Program-made: the position numbers and the translations under genes | In this document: positions 38,484 to 46,774 of the stretch, one piece after another | Numbering within the stretch: the stretch's first letter is position 1 | How the letters are laid out: every line of letters begins with the position of its first letter | DNA from: Ga0077560 sp046330435 | GTDB lineage: Bacteria; Actinomycetota; Thermoleophilia; Miltoncostaeales; Miltoncostaeaceae | NCBI GenBank assembly: GCA_046330435.1 | Contig: JAXLST010000025.1 | Location: forward strand, 1 to 47,678 | Length of the DNA: 47,678 bases | Direction: 5' to 3' | Notes under the pieces: generated by a model | The model's database searches: none | The model's input: the letters and a program-made list of their open reading frames with translations, nothing else | Told to the model about the DNA's origin: nothing

Positions 38484-39575
38484 TCACGACAGGGTGCAGC
38501 TCCCCGTGGTCGTGCTCGGGAAGCGCTTCGCCACCGGCGGCTTGAAGTCCGCCTTGATCTTCTGGATCGCGGTGAGGAACTGACGCGTCGTCGCGTCCCG
38601 CGCCAGGGTGGAGTACGCCTTCCGGCCGAGGGCCTGCAGCTTCAGCACCTCGCTGTTGCGCGCGTACTTGAACTTCACGCCGCAGTTCACGAGGTCCTGG
38701 GGAAGCGTGGACTTCTTGCTCACGATGCCGATCGAGTAGGCCGGCACCAGGTTCGCCGCCGTGCGCAGCGCGGTCTGCTCGCTGCGGGACAGGCTGTTGT
38801 AGAAGGCCCGGTTGATCGACAGGGCCGTCGGGAACGGCCACAGCGGCAGGTTCGCCGTGACGTTCTTCGCCACCTCGAAGTACTTGTTGGTGGCGATGAG
38901 GCCGATGTTGGCCTCCATGCCGTCCACGGTGCCGTTCTTCAGCGCGAGGTAGACCTCGGGCAGCGGCAGCGGGTCGGGGCTCGCGCCCAGCGCCTGCAGG
39001 CCGGTGAAGAGCACCTTGGACTGCACGGACCGGATCTTCGCGCCCTTGAACGCGTTCACCGACGTGAAGCTCTTGGTCGACCCGAGCGGGAAGCGGATGC
39101 CGCCCTCGTGGATCGCCAGCACGTACAGGTTCCCGGCCTGCTGGGTCGCCCGCGCCGAGATGCTGCGGCCCAGGCGGCCCGCGATGATCTGCTTCTCCAG
39201 CGGGTAGCCGTTCACCAGGAACGGCGCCTGCAGCGCCTGGAACGCGGTGATGCCGGCGGAGTCGAACACGGCCGTCGACATCGTCGCCATCGGGATCGTG
39301 CCCGTCCGCACGTCGTTGAGCAGCGTGGGTTCGGCAGCCGGGTAGCTCGGCCGCGGGACGATCTTGAGGCTGCCGCCGGACAGGCGGCTCACCTGGGCGG
39401 CGAAGTAGTCGATCGCCTGCCCGTACGGGTGCTGCTGGGTGGTCACGTAGGCGAGGGTGATCTCGCGCGTGCCCGTCTCGCGCGCCGGTTCCGCGGCGGC
39501 CGTTGCGGTGCCCACGACGAACATCCCGGTCAGGCCGAGCGCCACGATCGTCCGGGCCAGCTTCCGCTCGTTCAC
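38484..39575 (-). CDS. TRAP transporter solute-binding protein, DctP family
   Basis: 363 residues from GTG 39575 (GGGGAG 8 bases upstream). Signal sequence near residues 5-28, then DctP-family blocks: LAYVTTQQHPYGQAIDYFAAQ, LNDVRTGTIPMATMSTAVF, FKGAKIRSVQSKVLFTGLQA (with the conserved Arg that binds carboxylates in many DctP proteins) and LPEVYLALKNGTVDGMEANI. It should bind an organic acid or similar solute outside the membrane. The membrane subunits DctQ and DctM are not adjacent in the window, so it is an orphan or serves a distant or different transporter. Two identical motifs lie upstream (39659-39699 and 39854-39893). Confidence 0.85.
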   Translation of the reverse strand: MNERKLARTIVALGLTGMFVVGTATAAAEPARETGTREITLAYVTTQQHPYGQAIDYFAAQVSRLSGGSLKIVPRPSYPAAEPTLLNDVRTGTIPMATMSTAVFDSAGITAFQALQAPFLVNGYPLEKQIIAGRLGRSISARATQQAGNLYVLAIHEGGIRFPLGSTKSFTSVNAFKGAKIRSVQSKVLFTGLQALGASPDPLPLPEVYLALKNGTVDGMEANIGLIATNKYFEVAKNVTANLPLWPFPTALSINRAFYNSLSRSEQTALRTAANLVPAYSIGIVSKKSTLPQDLVNCGVKFKYARNSEVLKLQALGRKAYSTLARDATTRQFLTAIQKIKADFKPPVAKRFPSTTTGSCTLS

Positions 39576-39658
39576 TTGGTAGCTCCCCCCAATCGATGAT
39601 CTGCCGCCCGGCCGTGGCCGGGCGGATGGCGGGTCCCTCTCGGAGCACCGCCTCGTTC

Positions 39659-39893
39659 CGACGCTACGTCCGGCCCAGGGCGGCCCGATATGCGGGGAAA
39701 CCCCTGCATTCCCACACAAACCTCACACCCGGACCGGGGTGCGGGCGCACGTCGCCGCGACCCCCGCGACGGGCGGTTTCAGCCCCGGTCGATCCGGCGT
39801 CCGGCCGGTCGATCGCGCACCTGCTTCGGCGCCGGGGCACTCGGCCGCCACCGCGACGCTACGACGGCACCGGTTCCCGCGATATGCGGGGAA
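39659..39893 (-). promoter_or_regulatory. duplicated motif upstream of dctP-like gene
   Basis: The 336-base gap 39576-39911 contains the pair CGACGCTACG ... CGATATGCGGGGAA twice: 39659-39668 with 39686-39699, and 39854-39863 with 39880-39893. The two halves are 26-27 bases apart in both copies. Read toward the dctP gene, each copy is TTCCCCGCATATCG, a spacer, then CGTAGCGTCG, where TAGCGT could be a -10 box. A duplicated promoter or paired regulator site is likely. Nothing else is seen in the gap. Confidence 0.45.
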
Positions 39894-39911
39894 CCCCGGG
39901 ACCGGGCCCGG

Positions 39912-41267
39912 TCAGACCGCCGTCGCGGGCACCGCCGGGAGGGTGAGGCGGAACTCCGCGCCGCCGCCGTCGGCGTCCGCCACCGTCACCGACCCCCCGT
40001 GGCCTGCGGCGACCTGCCGCACGATGGACAGCCCCAGGCCGGTGCCCGGACGGGAGCGGGCCTCCGGCGATCGCCAGAACCGGGCGAACACCCGCTCCCG
40101 GTCCTCCTCGGGCACGCCCGGGCCGTGGTCCCGCACCGTCACCTCGCCGTCGGCGATGCCGATCTCCACCGGCCCGCCGTCGCCGCCGTACTTGACCGCG
40201 TTGTCGATGAGGTTGCCCACCGCGCGGGCGAGGGCGTCGGGGTCGCCCATCACCTCCCGGGAGGTGCCCTCCACCCGGATGTCGGCGTTCGGCCAGAAGG
40301 CCCGGGCCCGGGCGGCGGCGTCGTGCACCAGCTCCTCCAGGTCCACCGGCACGGGCGCGGTCACGGGCCGGTCGCCGCGGGCGAGCTCCACCAGGTCGCC
40401 CACCAGGCCGCCCACCCCGTCCAGCTGCACGGTCAGGTCCTCCAGCAGCTTGCCGCGCTCCAGGTCGTCCAGCGGCGCGCCCGAGGCGAGCAGCTCCACG
40501 TTCGCCCGCAGCGCGGTGAGCGGGGTGCGCAGCTCGTGGGAGGCGTCCGCGACCAGCCGGTCCTGGGCCTGCCGGGCCTGGTCGAGGCTCGCGAGCATCT
40601 CGTTGAACCGTCGCGCGAGGCGGGCCGGCTCGTCGTCGCCGTCCACCGGGATGCGGTGCGACAGGTCGCCGGTGCGGGCGACGTGGTCCACGCTGCCGGC
40701 GAGCGCCTGCACCGGGCGCACGCCCCGCGCAGCCACCACCGCGCCCAGCACCCCGGCCAGGGCGATGCCCGCCAGGGAGATGAGCGCCAGCCGGGTGCGC
40801 AGCGTGTCGAGCGTCGCGTTGACCTCGGTGAGGGGCCGGGCGATCTGCACCGCCAGGCCGCGCTGCCGCGCGGGGATCGTGAGGACGCGCACCTCGGTAC
40901 CGCCCGCGGTGACCGTGGAGTACCCGGGGTCGCCCCCGTCCCTGGCGATCCGCGCCGCGGACGACGCCACGGGCAGCGCCTCCTCCCCGGAGGGCAGCGA
41001 CAGCGGCGTGCCGGTGGAGTCGATGAGCTGCACGAACGCGCCGGGGCCGCCGAACCGGCCGGAGACCTGGCCGCCGAACGCGTCGCCCGGTCCGCGGCGC
41101 GGGCGGAAGGCGTCCTCGATGCTGCGCTCCGCCTGCCGGCGCAGGTCGGTGTCCACCTGGCCGCGCAGCGCCGTCGCCGTGGCCGAGTAGACCGCGAAGG
41201 CGCTCAGCACCACCGCCAGGGCCACGGCGACGGCGGCGGCGACGGTGATGCGGGTGCGGAAGCTCAC
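39912..41267 (-). CDS. two-component sensor histidine kinase
   Basis: 451 residues from GTG 41267, overlapping the response-regulator stop (GTGA at 41264-41267). A first membrane segment (VAAAVAVALAVVLSAFAVYS), an extracellular domain of about 130 residues, a second membrane segment (ALISLAGIALAGVLGAVVAA), HAMP, then the HisKA motif DASHELRTPLTALRANVELL and the ATPase N, G1 and G2 boxes (NLIDNAVKYGG, VRDHGPGVPEEDR, GTGLGLSIVRQ). It phosphorylates the partner regulator. The signal is unknown; the secreted Gly/His-rich protein of the same operon may be part of sensing. Confidence 0.93.
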   Translation of the reverse strand: MSFRTRITVAAAVAVALAVVLSAFAVYSATATALRGQVDTDLRRQAERSIEDAFRPRRGPGDAFGGQVSGRFGGPGAFVQLIDSTGTPLSLPSGEEALPVASSAARIARDGGDPGYSTVTAGGTEVRVLTIPARQRGLAVQIARPLTEVNATLDTLRTRLALISLAGIALAGVLGAVVAARGVRPVQALAGSVDHVARTGDLSHRIPVDGDDEPARLARRFNEMLASLDQARQAQDRLVADASHELRTPLTALRANVELLASGAPLDDLERGKLLEDLTVQLDGVGGLVGDLVELARGDRPVTAPVPVDLEELVHDAAARARAFWPNADIRVEGTSREVMGDPDALARAVGNLIDNAVKYGGDGGPVEIGIADGEVTVRDHGPGVPEEDRERVFARFWRSPEARSRPGTGLGLSIVRQVAAGHGGSVTVADADGGGAEFRLTLPAVPATAV

Positions 41268-41947
41268 GCGGTGTCCCGTAGGGCGTAGCCGAAGCCGCGA
41301 ACCGTCTGCAGCAGGCGCGGCTCCCCGCCGGCCTCCAGCTTGCGGCGCAGGTACCCCACGTACACCTCGATGCCGTTCGTGGACGTGCGGGCGTCCATCC
41401 CCCACACGCGGTCCAGGATCACCTCGCGGGTGAGCACCCGGTCGGGGTTCCGCATGAACAGCTCCAGCAGCAGGAACTCGGTGCGGGTGAGCTCGAACCG
41501 CCGCCCGCCGCGCTCGGCCATGAGCGACTCCAGGTCGAGCCGCAGGTCGAGGTACTCCAGCAGCCCGTCGTCCTGGGCCTCGGCGCCGGGGGTGCGCCGC
41601 ACGATCGCGCGCAGGCGGGCGAGCAGCTCAGCCAGTGCGAAGGGCTTGACCAGGTAGTCGTCCGCCCCCGCGTCCAGGCCCTCCACCCGGTCGGTCACCG
41701 AATCCCGGGCGGTGAGCATGAGGATCGGGGTGCGGTCGCCGCGGCGGCGGAGCTCCCGGCAGATCTCGAAGCCGTTGATGTCCGGGAGGTTCACGTCCAG
41801 GACCACGGCGTCCGGTGCGACCCGCACCACCGCGGCGAGGCCGGTGGCGCCGCCCTCGGCGGACTCCACGGCGTAGCCGTTGGCCCTCAGGGCCCGCTCG
41901 AGCGACCCCCGCACCCGGGGGTCGTCCTCCACGATGAGCACGCGCAT
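41264..41947 (-). CDS. OmpR-family response regulator
   Basis: 227 residues. Receiver domain with acidic pocket (VEDDPRVRG), phospho-acceptor Asp in VVLDVNLPDINGFE, conserved Thr/Ser region MLTARD and Lys in YLVKPF. The C-terminal winged helix (FELTRTEFLLLELFMRNPDRVLTRE, then VWGMDARTSTNGIEVYVGYL) binds DNA. Encoded directly before the histidine kinase and 71 bases after the secreted Gly/His-rich protein. Confidence 0.94.
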   Translation of the reverse strand: MRVLIVEDDPRVRGSLERALRANGYAVESAEGGATGLAAVVRVAPDAVVLDVNLPDINGFEICRELRRRGDRTPILMLTARDSVTDRVEGLDAGADDYLVKPFALAELLARLRAIVRRTPGAEAQDDGLLEYLDLRLDLESLMAERGGRRFELTRTEFLLLELFMRNPDRVLTREVILDRVWGMDARTSTNGIEVYVGYLRRKLEAGGEPRLLQTVRGFGYALRDTA

Positions 41948-42018
41948 GCGTCAGATAGTGCCGTATGCGGGTGACGGCCCCCACGCGAGCCCGTCACCCG
42001 CACTGGCCATGCGTCGCG

Positions 42019-42651
42019 TCAGGGGCCGGGGTAGCCGCCGCCCATGCCCATGCCGCCGGGGCCGCCGTGCCGGCCGCGGCCGCCGAACCCGCCGGGCCCG
42101 TGGTGGTCGTCCATCCCGAAGCCGAAGCCGAACCCGCGGCCCATGTCGCCGTCCGCCGCGCGCTGCTGGGCGTCCTTGTACATCTGGTCCGCCTGGGCCT
42201 GGGTGAGCTCCTTCGCCTTCACCGCGGCGTCCAGGCGCTCCTTGAGGCGCTTGAGGGACAGCTCCTTCATCTTCTCGGCGAGCTTGCCGTTCGCCGCGGC
42301 GTCCTTCAGGGCCTTGGCGTCGGCGGCGGAGATGCGACCCGCCGTGACCATCTCGTCCAGGTGCGCCAGGAACACCTTCTGCCGGGCGGCGGTTTCGGCG
42401 GCCTGGAGCTTCTCGACCGACACGCCGAGCTCGGAGGCCAGCGCCTTCCGGTACTCCAGCTCACGGGCCTGGTGGTCGGCCTTGGAGGGCGGCGCCGCCG
42501 GGTTCCCGGGGGCGGTGGTCGTGGCGCCCTGCGTGGTGGTCCCCGAGGACCCCCCGCTCTGGGCGAACACCGGCAGCGACACGGCTGCGGCGCTGAGTGC
42601 GGCGGCGACTCCGGCGGTGATCACGGTGCGCTTGAAGGCGGGCTTCTCCAT
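42019..42651 (-). CDS. secreted protein with Gly/His/Met-rich tail, two-component system-linked
   Basis: 210 residues from ATG 42651 (GGAGGA 4 bases upstream). Signal peptide around residues 8-30, then a Ser/Thr/Pro linker, a helical middle with repeated units of the type LDEMVTAGRISAADAKAL and LDAAVKAKELTQAQADQM (DUF2680-like), and a flexible tail rich in Gly, His, Met and Phe (GMDDHHGPGGFGGRGRHGG). The tail could bind metal. It lies upstream of the response regulator and histidine kinase on the same strand, so it may be an auxiliary sensor like CpxP-type proteins or a target gene. Function inferred. Confidence 0.7.
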   Translation of the reverse strand: MEKPAFKRTVITAGVAAALSAAAVSLPVFAQSGGSSGTTTQGATTTAPGNPAAPPSKADHQARELEYRKALASELGVSVEKLQAAETAARQKVFLAHLDEMVTAGRISAADAKALKDAAANGKLAEKMKELSLKRLKERLDAAVKAKELTQAQADQMYKDAQQRAADGDMGRGFGFGFGMDDHHGPGGFGGRGRHGGPGGMGMGGGYPGP

Positions 42652-42758
42652 GCGGTCCTCCAGGGGTGGTCGGTGGTGCGGTGGGGGCAGGATGGACCGG
42701 GCGCCTGAGGAGCACCTGAGAGCCGTGTTGAGATTCCCCGCGCGCGGACCGGCGGCGG

Positions 42759-42764
42759 TACGAT
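42759..42764 (+). promoter_or_regulatory. -10 box of a probable leaderless cupin transcript
   Basis: TACGAT sits 7 bases before the ATG at 42772 and no ribosome site is present, the pattern expected when the transcript starts at the start codon. Confidence 0.4.
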
Positions 42765-42771
42765 CGCCCGC

Positions 42772-43167
42772 ATGGGTGAATGCCGCGTGATCCGAGGGGG
42801 CGAGGGCTTCCACGGCAAGCAGGGCCTCGACTACTTCTCCGGCGTCTCGGCCGAGACGGCGGGCGCCACCGGCATCTGCATGCACCTGCTGGTCATGCCG
42901 CCCGGTGTCAGCGCCCGGCCGCACCTCCACGAGGGGCACGAGACCGCGATCCTCATGCTCGAGGGCAGGGTCGAGATGCGATACGGGCACGACCTCGAGC
43001 ACCACGAGGTCGTGGAGGCGGGCGACTGGGTCTACATCCCGGCCGGCATGCCGCACCAGCCGTACAACCCGTACGACGCGCCCGCGAAGGCCGTGCTGGC
43101 CCGCACCGACCCCAACGAGCAGGAGAGCGTCGTCCTCCTCGACGACGGGGACGCCCCTACGGGGTGA
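42772..43167 (+). CDS. cupin-domain protein
   Basis: 131 residues forming one cupin barrel. Motif 1 is seen as HLHEGHETAILMLEGRVEMRYG and motif 2 as GDWVYIPAGMPHQPYN, giving three His and one Glu that could hold a metal. Small cupins are isomerases, dioxygenases or sugar-binding proteins; the role here is not decidable. The stop overlaps the convergent HD-domain gene's stop by 11 bases. Confidence 0.85.
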   Translation: MGECRVIRGGEGFHGKQGLDYFSGVSAETAGATGICMHLLVMPPGVSARPHLHEGHETAILMLEGRVEMRYGHDLEHHEVVEAGDWVYIPAGMPHQPYNPYDAPAKAVLARTDPNEQESVVLLDDGDAPTG

Positions 43168-43735
43168 GGCCCAGCTCCGGGGCGTGCGGGGCGAGCGCGG
43201 CGATCACGAAGGCGATGTGGTCGTCGAGCTCCCGGTCGATCTCCTGCGCGCCCGTCGTGATGTCCTCACGGCTCACGTTCGCGGCGAAGCGCTTGTCCTT
43301 GAGCTTCTTCCGCACCGACCGGGGTTCCATGCCCTCCAGGCGGTCCGGCCGCATGAGGGCGCAGGCGTGGATGAACCCGCTGAGCTCGTCGCACGCGAAC
43401 AGGTGCCGCTCCAGGGCGGTCTCCCGGGGCAGGCCCAGGTGCTCGGCGTGGCTCAGGATGGCCCGCCGGAACCAGTCCGGGTAGCCGAGGGCGGCGAGCA
43501 CCGGCTCCCCGTCCTGCGGGTGCTGCTCCAGGCTGGGGTGCCGCTCCCAGTCGAAGTCGTGCAGCAGCCCCACGCAGCCCCAGGCGTCGGCGTCCTCGCC
43601 CAGCTCGGCGGCGTACGCGCGCATCGCGATCTCCACGGACCGGCAGTGGCGCCGCAACGCCTCGCTCGCGATCCACTCCTCAAGGAGCGCCTGCGCGCGG
43701 GCGCGGTCCCGGGCGAGTTCCTCGGCGTCGCTCAT
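43157..43735 (-). CDS. HD-domain hydrolase
   Basis: 192 residues from ATG 43735. HD metal-site motifs: RHCRSVEIAMRAYA (first His), GLLHDFDWERHP (the HD pair) and LSHAEHLG with ACDELSGFI. Such proteins are phosphohydrolases; this short form with an HDFD box is often annotated as metal-dependent phosphohydrolase. A TAGGAT box (43744-43749) lies 8 bases before the start, so the mRNA may be leaderless. Substrate unknown. Confidence 0.85.
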   Translation of the reverse strand: MSDAEELARDRARAQALLEEWIASEALRRHCRSVEIAMRAYAAELGEDADAWGCVGLLHDFDWERHPSLEQHPQDGEPVLAALGYPDWFRRAILSHAEHLGLPRETALERHLFACDELSGFIHACALMRPDRLEGMEPRSVRKKLKDKRFAANVSREDITTGAQEIDRELDDHIAFVIAALAPHAPELGLTP

Positions 43736-43746
43736 GGCGCGGGATC

Positions 43747-44967
43747 CTACGCGGTCACCGTCACGGGGAACCGCACGGCCGACTCGGGCCCCAGGTCGTC
43801 GAGCCAGGCGAAGTGCTCCTGCACCAGGGCGATCGCCACCGAGTACTCGCCGGGCGTCCCCGGCGCGGACAGCTCCACCGCGAGCCGCCGGGACTCCCCG
43901 GGCGCCAGCGGGGTGCGCAGCTCGGCGCGGGCGCCCTCGGTGACCTGGGCGCCGGAGGCGTCCCACCAGCGCGCCGCGGCGCGCACCGGGTAGGGGCCGT
44001 CGGCGGAGAGGCGGGAGCCGGTGCCGTTGCCCACCTCCACGGGCAGCAACTCCCGTGCCCCGGCCCGCATCCGGGTGGGCGGCTTGGAGATCGCCCGCAG
44101 GCGCAGCGGGGCCTCCACGGCGTACTCGTGGCCGCGGTGCGGGCGGTGCTCCAACAGCCGCCCGACGGCGGCGCGCAGGTCGCCGCGGGGCGGGGGAGCC
44201 GCCGTGCAGAGCACGTCGCCGATGCCGTGGCGGCGCAGGCGCGCCATGAGGTCGTCCTCGCCGCGCAGCGGCAGCAGCGCCCCGCCGCGCCCGATCCAGT
44301 TCACGAACGGGTGGTGGCGCGTGAGGAGCCGCCACAGCTCGCGCGGGCCGCGGCCGTCCACCCGGCGCAGGGCCGCGGGGTTCACCTCCATCACGATCGC
44401 GGGCCGGAGCCGCGCGATGGTGCGCGACCCGCCCTCCAGCAGGGCGAGCTCCGACCCCTCGACGTCGGCCTTCAGCAGGTCGAGGCGGTCGATGCCCGCG
44501 GCGTCGGCCCAGTCGTCGAGCGTGACCCCGGGGACCTCCACGTCGCCGTCGGCGCCGGCGTGGGCGCCCGCGCTGAACCCCGCGTTCGACGCGAACCGCA
44601 GGGGCCCGGACACGGGCGCGATCCCGGCGCGGTGCACGGTCACCCGGTCCGCCAGGCCGTTCGCCGCCAGGTTGGCCTCCAGCCGGTCGGCGGTGCCGGG
44701 GAACGCCTCCATCGCGTGGACGCGCACCCCGGGGACGGCGGAGGCGATCGCCATGGAGATGATCCCGATGTGGGCCCCGGCGTCCAGCACCACGTCCCCG
44801 GGGCGCAGCAGCCGCCCCAACAGGCGCATGACGCCGCGCTCGTACCGGCCGTCGGTCGCGGCGATGAGCTCCAGCAGGCTCCGCTCCGACGGGCCGCCCC
44901 GCAGGGTGAGGGGCTCCTCCACACCGGGCACGCGGAGGATGGTCTGCGGCGGGTCCTCGTCCGTCAC
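43747..44967 (-). CDS. FkbM-family methyltransferase with C-terminal beta-sandwich domain
   Basis: 406 residues from GTG 44967, longer than a plain FkbM protein. Residues about 50-260 are the methyltransferase: SAM motif I VVLDAGAHIGIISMAIA, HAMEAFPG, and the FkbM signature LLKADVEGSELALLEGG. The last about 120 residues (ELLPVEVGNGTGSRL ... LRTPLAPGESRRLAVELSAP ... IALVQEHFAWLD) resemble an Ig-like or carbohydrate-binding domain found at the end of some actinobacterial glycan enzymes. Likely methylates a sugar or glycan. A GATACT box (44974-44979) 6 bases before the GTG suggests a leaderless transcript. Divergent from the transglutaminase gene over 67 bases. Confidence 0.8.
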   Translation of the reverse strand: MTDEDPPQTILRVPGVEEPLTLRGGPSERSLLELIAATDGRYERGVMRLLGRLLRPGDVVLDAGAHIGIISMAIASAVPGVRVHAMEAFPGTADRLEANLAANGLADRVTVHRAGIAPVSGPLRFASNAGFSAGAHAGADGDVEVPGVTLDDWADAAGIDRLDLLKADVEGSELALLEGGSRTIARLRPAIVMEVNPAALRRVDGRGPRELWRLLTRHHPFVNWIGRGGALLPLRGEDDLMARLRRHGIGDVLCTAAPPPRGDLRAAVGRLLEHRPHRGHEYAVEAPLRLRAISKPPTRMRAGARELLPVEVGNGTGSRLSADGPYPVRAAARWWDASGAQVTEGARAELRTPLAPGESRRLAVELSAPGTPGEYSVAIALVQEHFAWLDDLGPESAVRFPVTVTA

Positions 44968-44973
44968 GGCGGC

Positions 44974-45027
44974 AGTATCGCCTCCGGGGGCGGATGGTGC
45001 GGGGTCGTCCCGGCAGCGGCCTAGACT
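44974..45027. promoter_or_regulatory. back-to-back leaderless promoters
   Basis: In the 67-base gap between divergent genes, GATACT (minus strand, 44974-44979) lies 6 bases before the FkbM GTG and TAGACT (plus strand, 45022-45027) lies 7 bases before the transglutaminase GTG at 45035. Neither gene has a ribosome site. Both transcripts probably begin at the start codons. Confidence 0.45.
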
Positions 45028-45034
45028 CCGGACG

Positions 45035-46774
45035 GTGCCCAACCTCATCGCGGTGAACCTCGACGTCGACGCAGCGCCGGCCCTGTCGCTGAAGGAGATC
45101 GGCGGTGAGGCGCCGGTGGGCTGGGGCATCGCCTGGTACCCGGACAGCGGCCAGGGCGCCGTCACGTTCAAGGGGCCCATCGCCTTCGGGGAGTCCGCCG
45201 AGGAGACCCGGTCGGACTGGCAGCGCATCGAGGAGCGCTACCGGTTCATGCGCCGCCAGCGGTCCACCACCTTCATGGGGGCGTTCCGCCTGCCCGCCGA
45301 GCGCAGCCGCCGCGACCTCGACCCGTTCGTGCGCAGCTACGCCGGCCGTGACTGGGTGATGTCGTTCGACGGCGACCCCGGCCCGGAGCTCGTGCGGCGC
45401 CTGCCCATCGAGGGGCTGCCGCTGCTGGAGCCGGTCGGCGCCCCGCGCGAGCACCCCCTGGCGTGGATCGTGTCGCGGCTGCTGGCCGAGGGCGCCCGCC
45501 ACCTGGCGGCCTACGGGGCGCTGCGCCTGCGCGACCTCATGGCCGAGCTGGACGCCGAGGGCGTCGGCAACGTGATCCTGAGCGACGGGGAGACCGTCGC
45601 CGTGTACGCGTCGCGCGACGCCGACCAGCCCATCGGCTGGTCCCGACACCTGCCGCCCGGCCCGCCGCCGGTGCTGGAGACCCCGGACCTCATGCTGGTG
45701 TTCGACTCGGCCCCCGACCGCCAGCGCACCGTGCTGTGCGCCGGCACGGTCCCCGCGTCGGACGGGTGGACGCAGCTCGTGGCCGGGTCGCTCATGCTCA
45801 TGCGCCGCGGCGCGGTGGTCGAGACCGTCACCACCGCGGCGGACGCCACCCCGCGGCGCCGGCACCGCATGCCGCGCGGTGCCGAGGGCAGCCGCCTGCT
45901 GTCGGTGCTCCACGAGACCGCCTACGCCTACGACGAGGCCGTGGAGCGCAGCTCCCACCGCCTGCGCCTGGAGCCGTGCCACGATCGCACCCAGGAGGTC
46001 GTGGACCACGAGGTCACCGTCTCCGTGCAGGCCCGGCGGTCGCGGTTCGAGGACGTGTTCGGGAACCTCACGGCGGCGGTGGAGATCGACCGGCCGTACC
46101 GGGAGCTCACGGTCCGCAGCCGCTCGGTGGTGCGCGTCCACACCGGGCCGGACCCGCGGGAGGCCAACGGCCATGCGCCGCGCCTGCCGCTCACCTGGAT
46201 GCCCTGGCAGCGGCAGATGCTGCTGCCGTACCTGCTGCCGCCGGAGCTCCCCGAGACCCAGCTGGTGGAGCTCACCGCGTACGCCAACGCGTTCGCGCGC
46301 CGCAACGACGGGTCGGTGCTCGGCGCCCTGTGGGACGCCAACGAGACCATCCACGACGAGTACGAGTACGTGTCGGGCTCCACGGACCTCGAGACCACGC
46401 CGTTCGAGGTGTACGTGAACCGGCGCGGCGTGTGCCAGGACTTCGCGAACCTGCTCATCTGCATGGCCCGCCTGCTCGGCGTGCCCGCCCGGTACCGGGT
46501 GGGGTACATCCACACCGGGTCGGACTACGCCAACCAGGTGCAGTCCGACGCGTCCCACGCGTGGTGCGAGCTGTACCTGCCGTGGCTGGGATGGGTCGGC
46601 ATGGACCCCACCAACGGGTGCGCCGCCGGCCTGGACCACATCCGGGTGGCGTGCGGCCGCAACTACCGGGACGCGACCCCCACCGAGGGCACCATCTGGC
46701 AGGGCGGCGGCGGGGAGCGCCTGCGCGTGCGCGTGGAGGTGGTCCCCATCGAGGACGTCGGCAAGGCCGCCTAG
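45035..46774 (+). CDS. class II glutamine amidotransferase-like / transglutaminase fusion protein
   Basis: 579 residues. The N-terminal 260 residues resemble an Ntn class II amidotransferase-like domain (GWGIAWYPD, TFMGAFR, GVGNVILSDGETVAVYAS), but the catalytic Cys2 is absent (VPNLIAVNLD). A bacterial transglutaminase N-terminal domain follows (LHETAYAYDEAVERSSHRLR), then the transglutaminase core with Cys467 in RGVCQDFANLLICMARL, His508 in DASHAWCELYLP and Asp524 in GMDPTNGC. The core is probably an active peptidase or transglutaminase; the amidotransferase-like part is probably binding only. Its stop shares CTAG with the convergent gene's stop. Confidence 0.85.
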   Translation: MPNLIAVNLDVDAAPALSLKEIGGEAPVGWGIAWYPDSGQGAVTFKGPIAFGESAEETRSDWQRIEERYRFMRRQRSTTFMGAFRLPAERSRRDLDPFVRSYAGRDWVMSFDGDPGPELVRRLPIEGLPLLEPVGAPREHPLAWIVSRLLAEGARHLAAYGALRLRDLMAELDAEGVGNVILSDGETVAVYASRDADQPIGWSRHLPPGPPPVLETPDLMLVFDSAPDRQRTVLCAGTVPASDGWTQLVAGSLMLMRRGAVVETVTTAADATPRRRHRMPRGAEGSRLLSVLHETAYAYDEAVERSSHRLRLEPCHDRTQEVVDHEVTVSVQARRSRFEDVFGNLTAAVEIDRPYRELTVRSRSVVRVHTGPDPREANGHAPRLPLTWMPWQRQMLLPYLLPPELPETQLVELTAYANAFARRNDGSVLGALWDANETIHDEYEYVSGSTDLETTPFEVYVNRRGVCQDFANLLICMARLLGVPARYRVGYIHTGSDYANQVQSDASHAWCELYLPWLGWVGMDPTNGCAAGLDHIRVACGRNYRDATPTEGTIWQGGGGERLRVRVEVVPIEDVGKAA

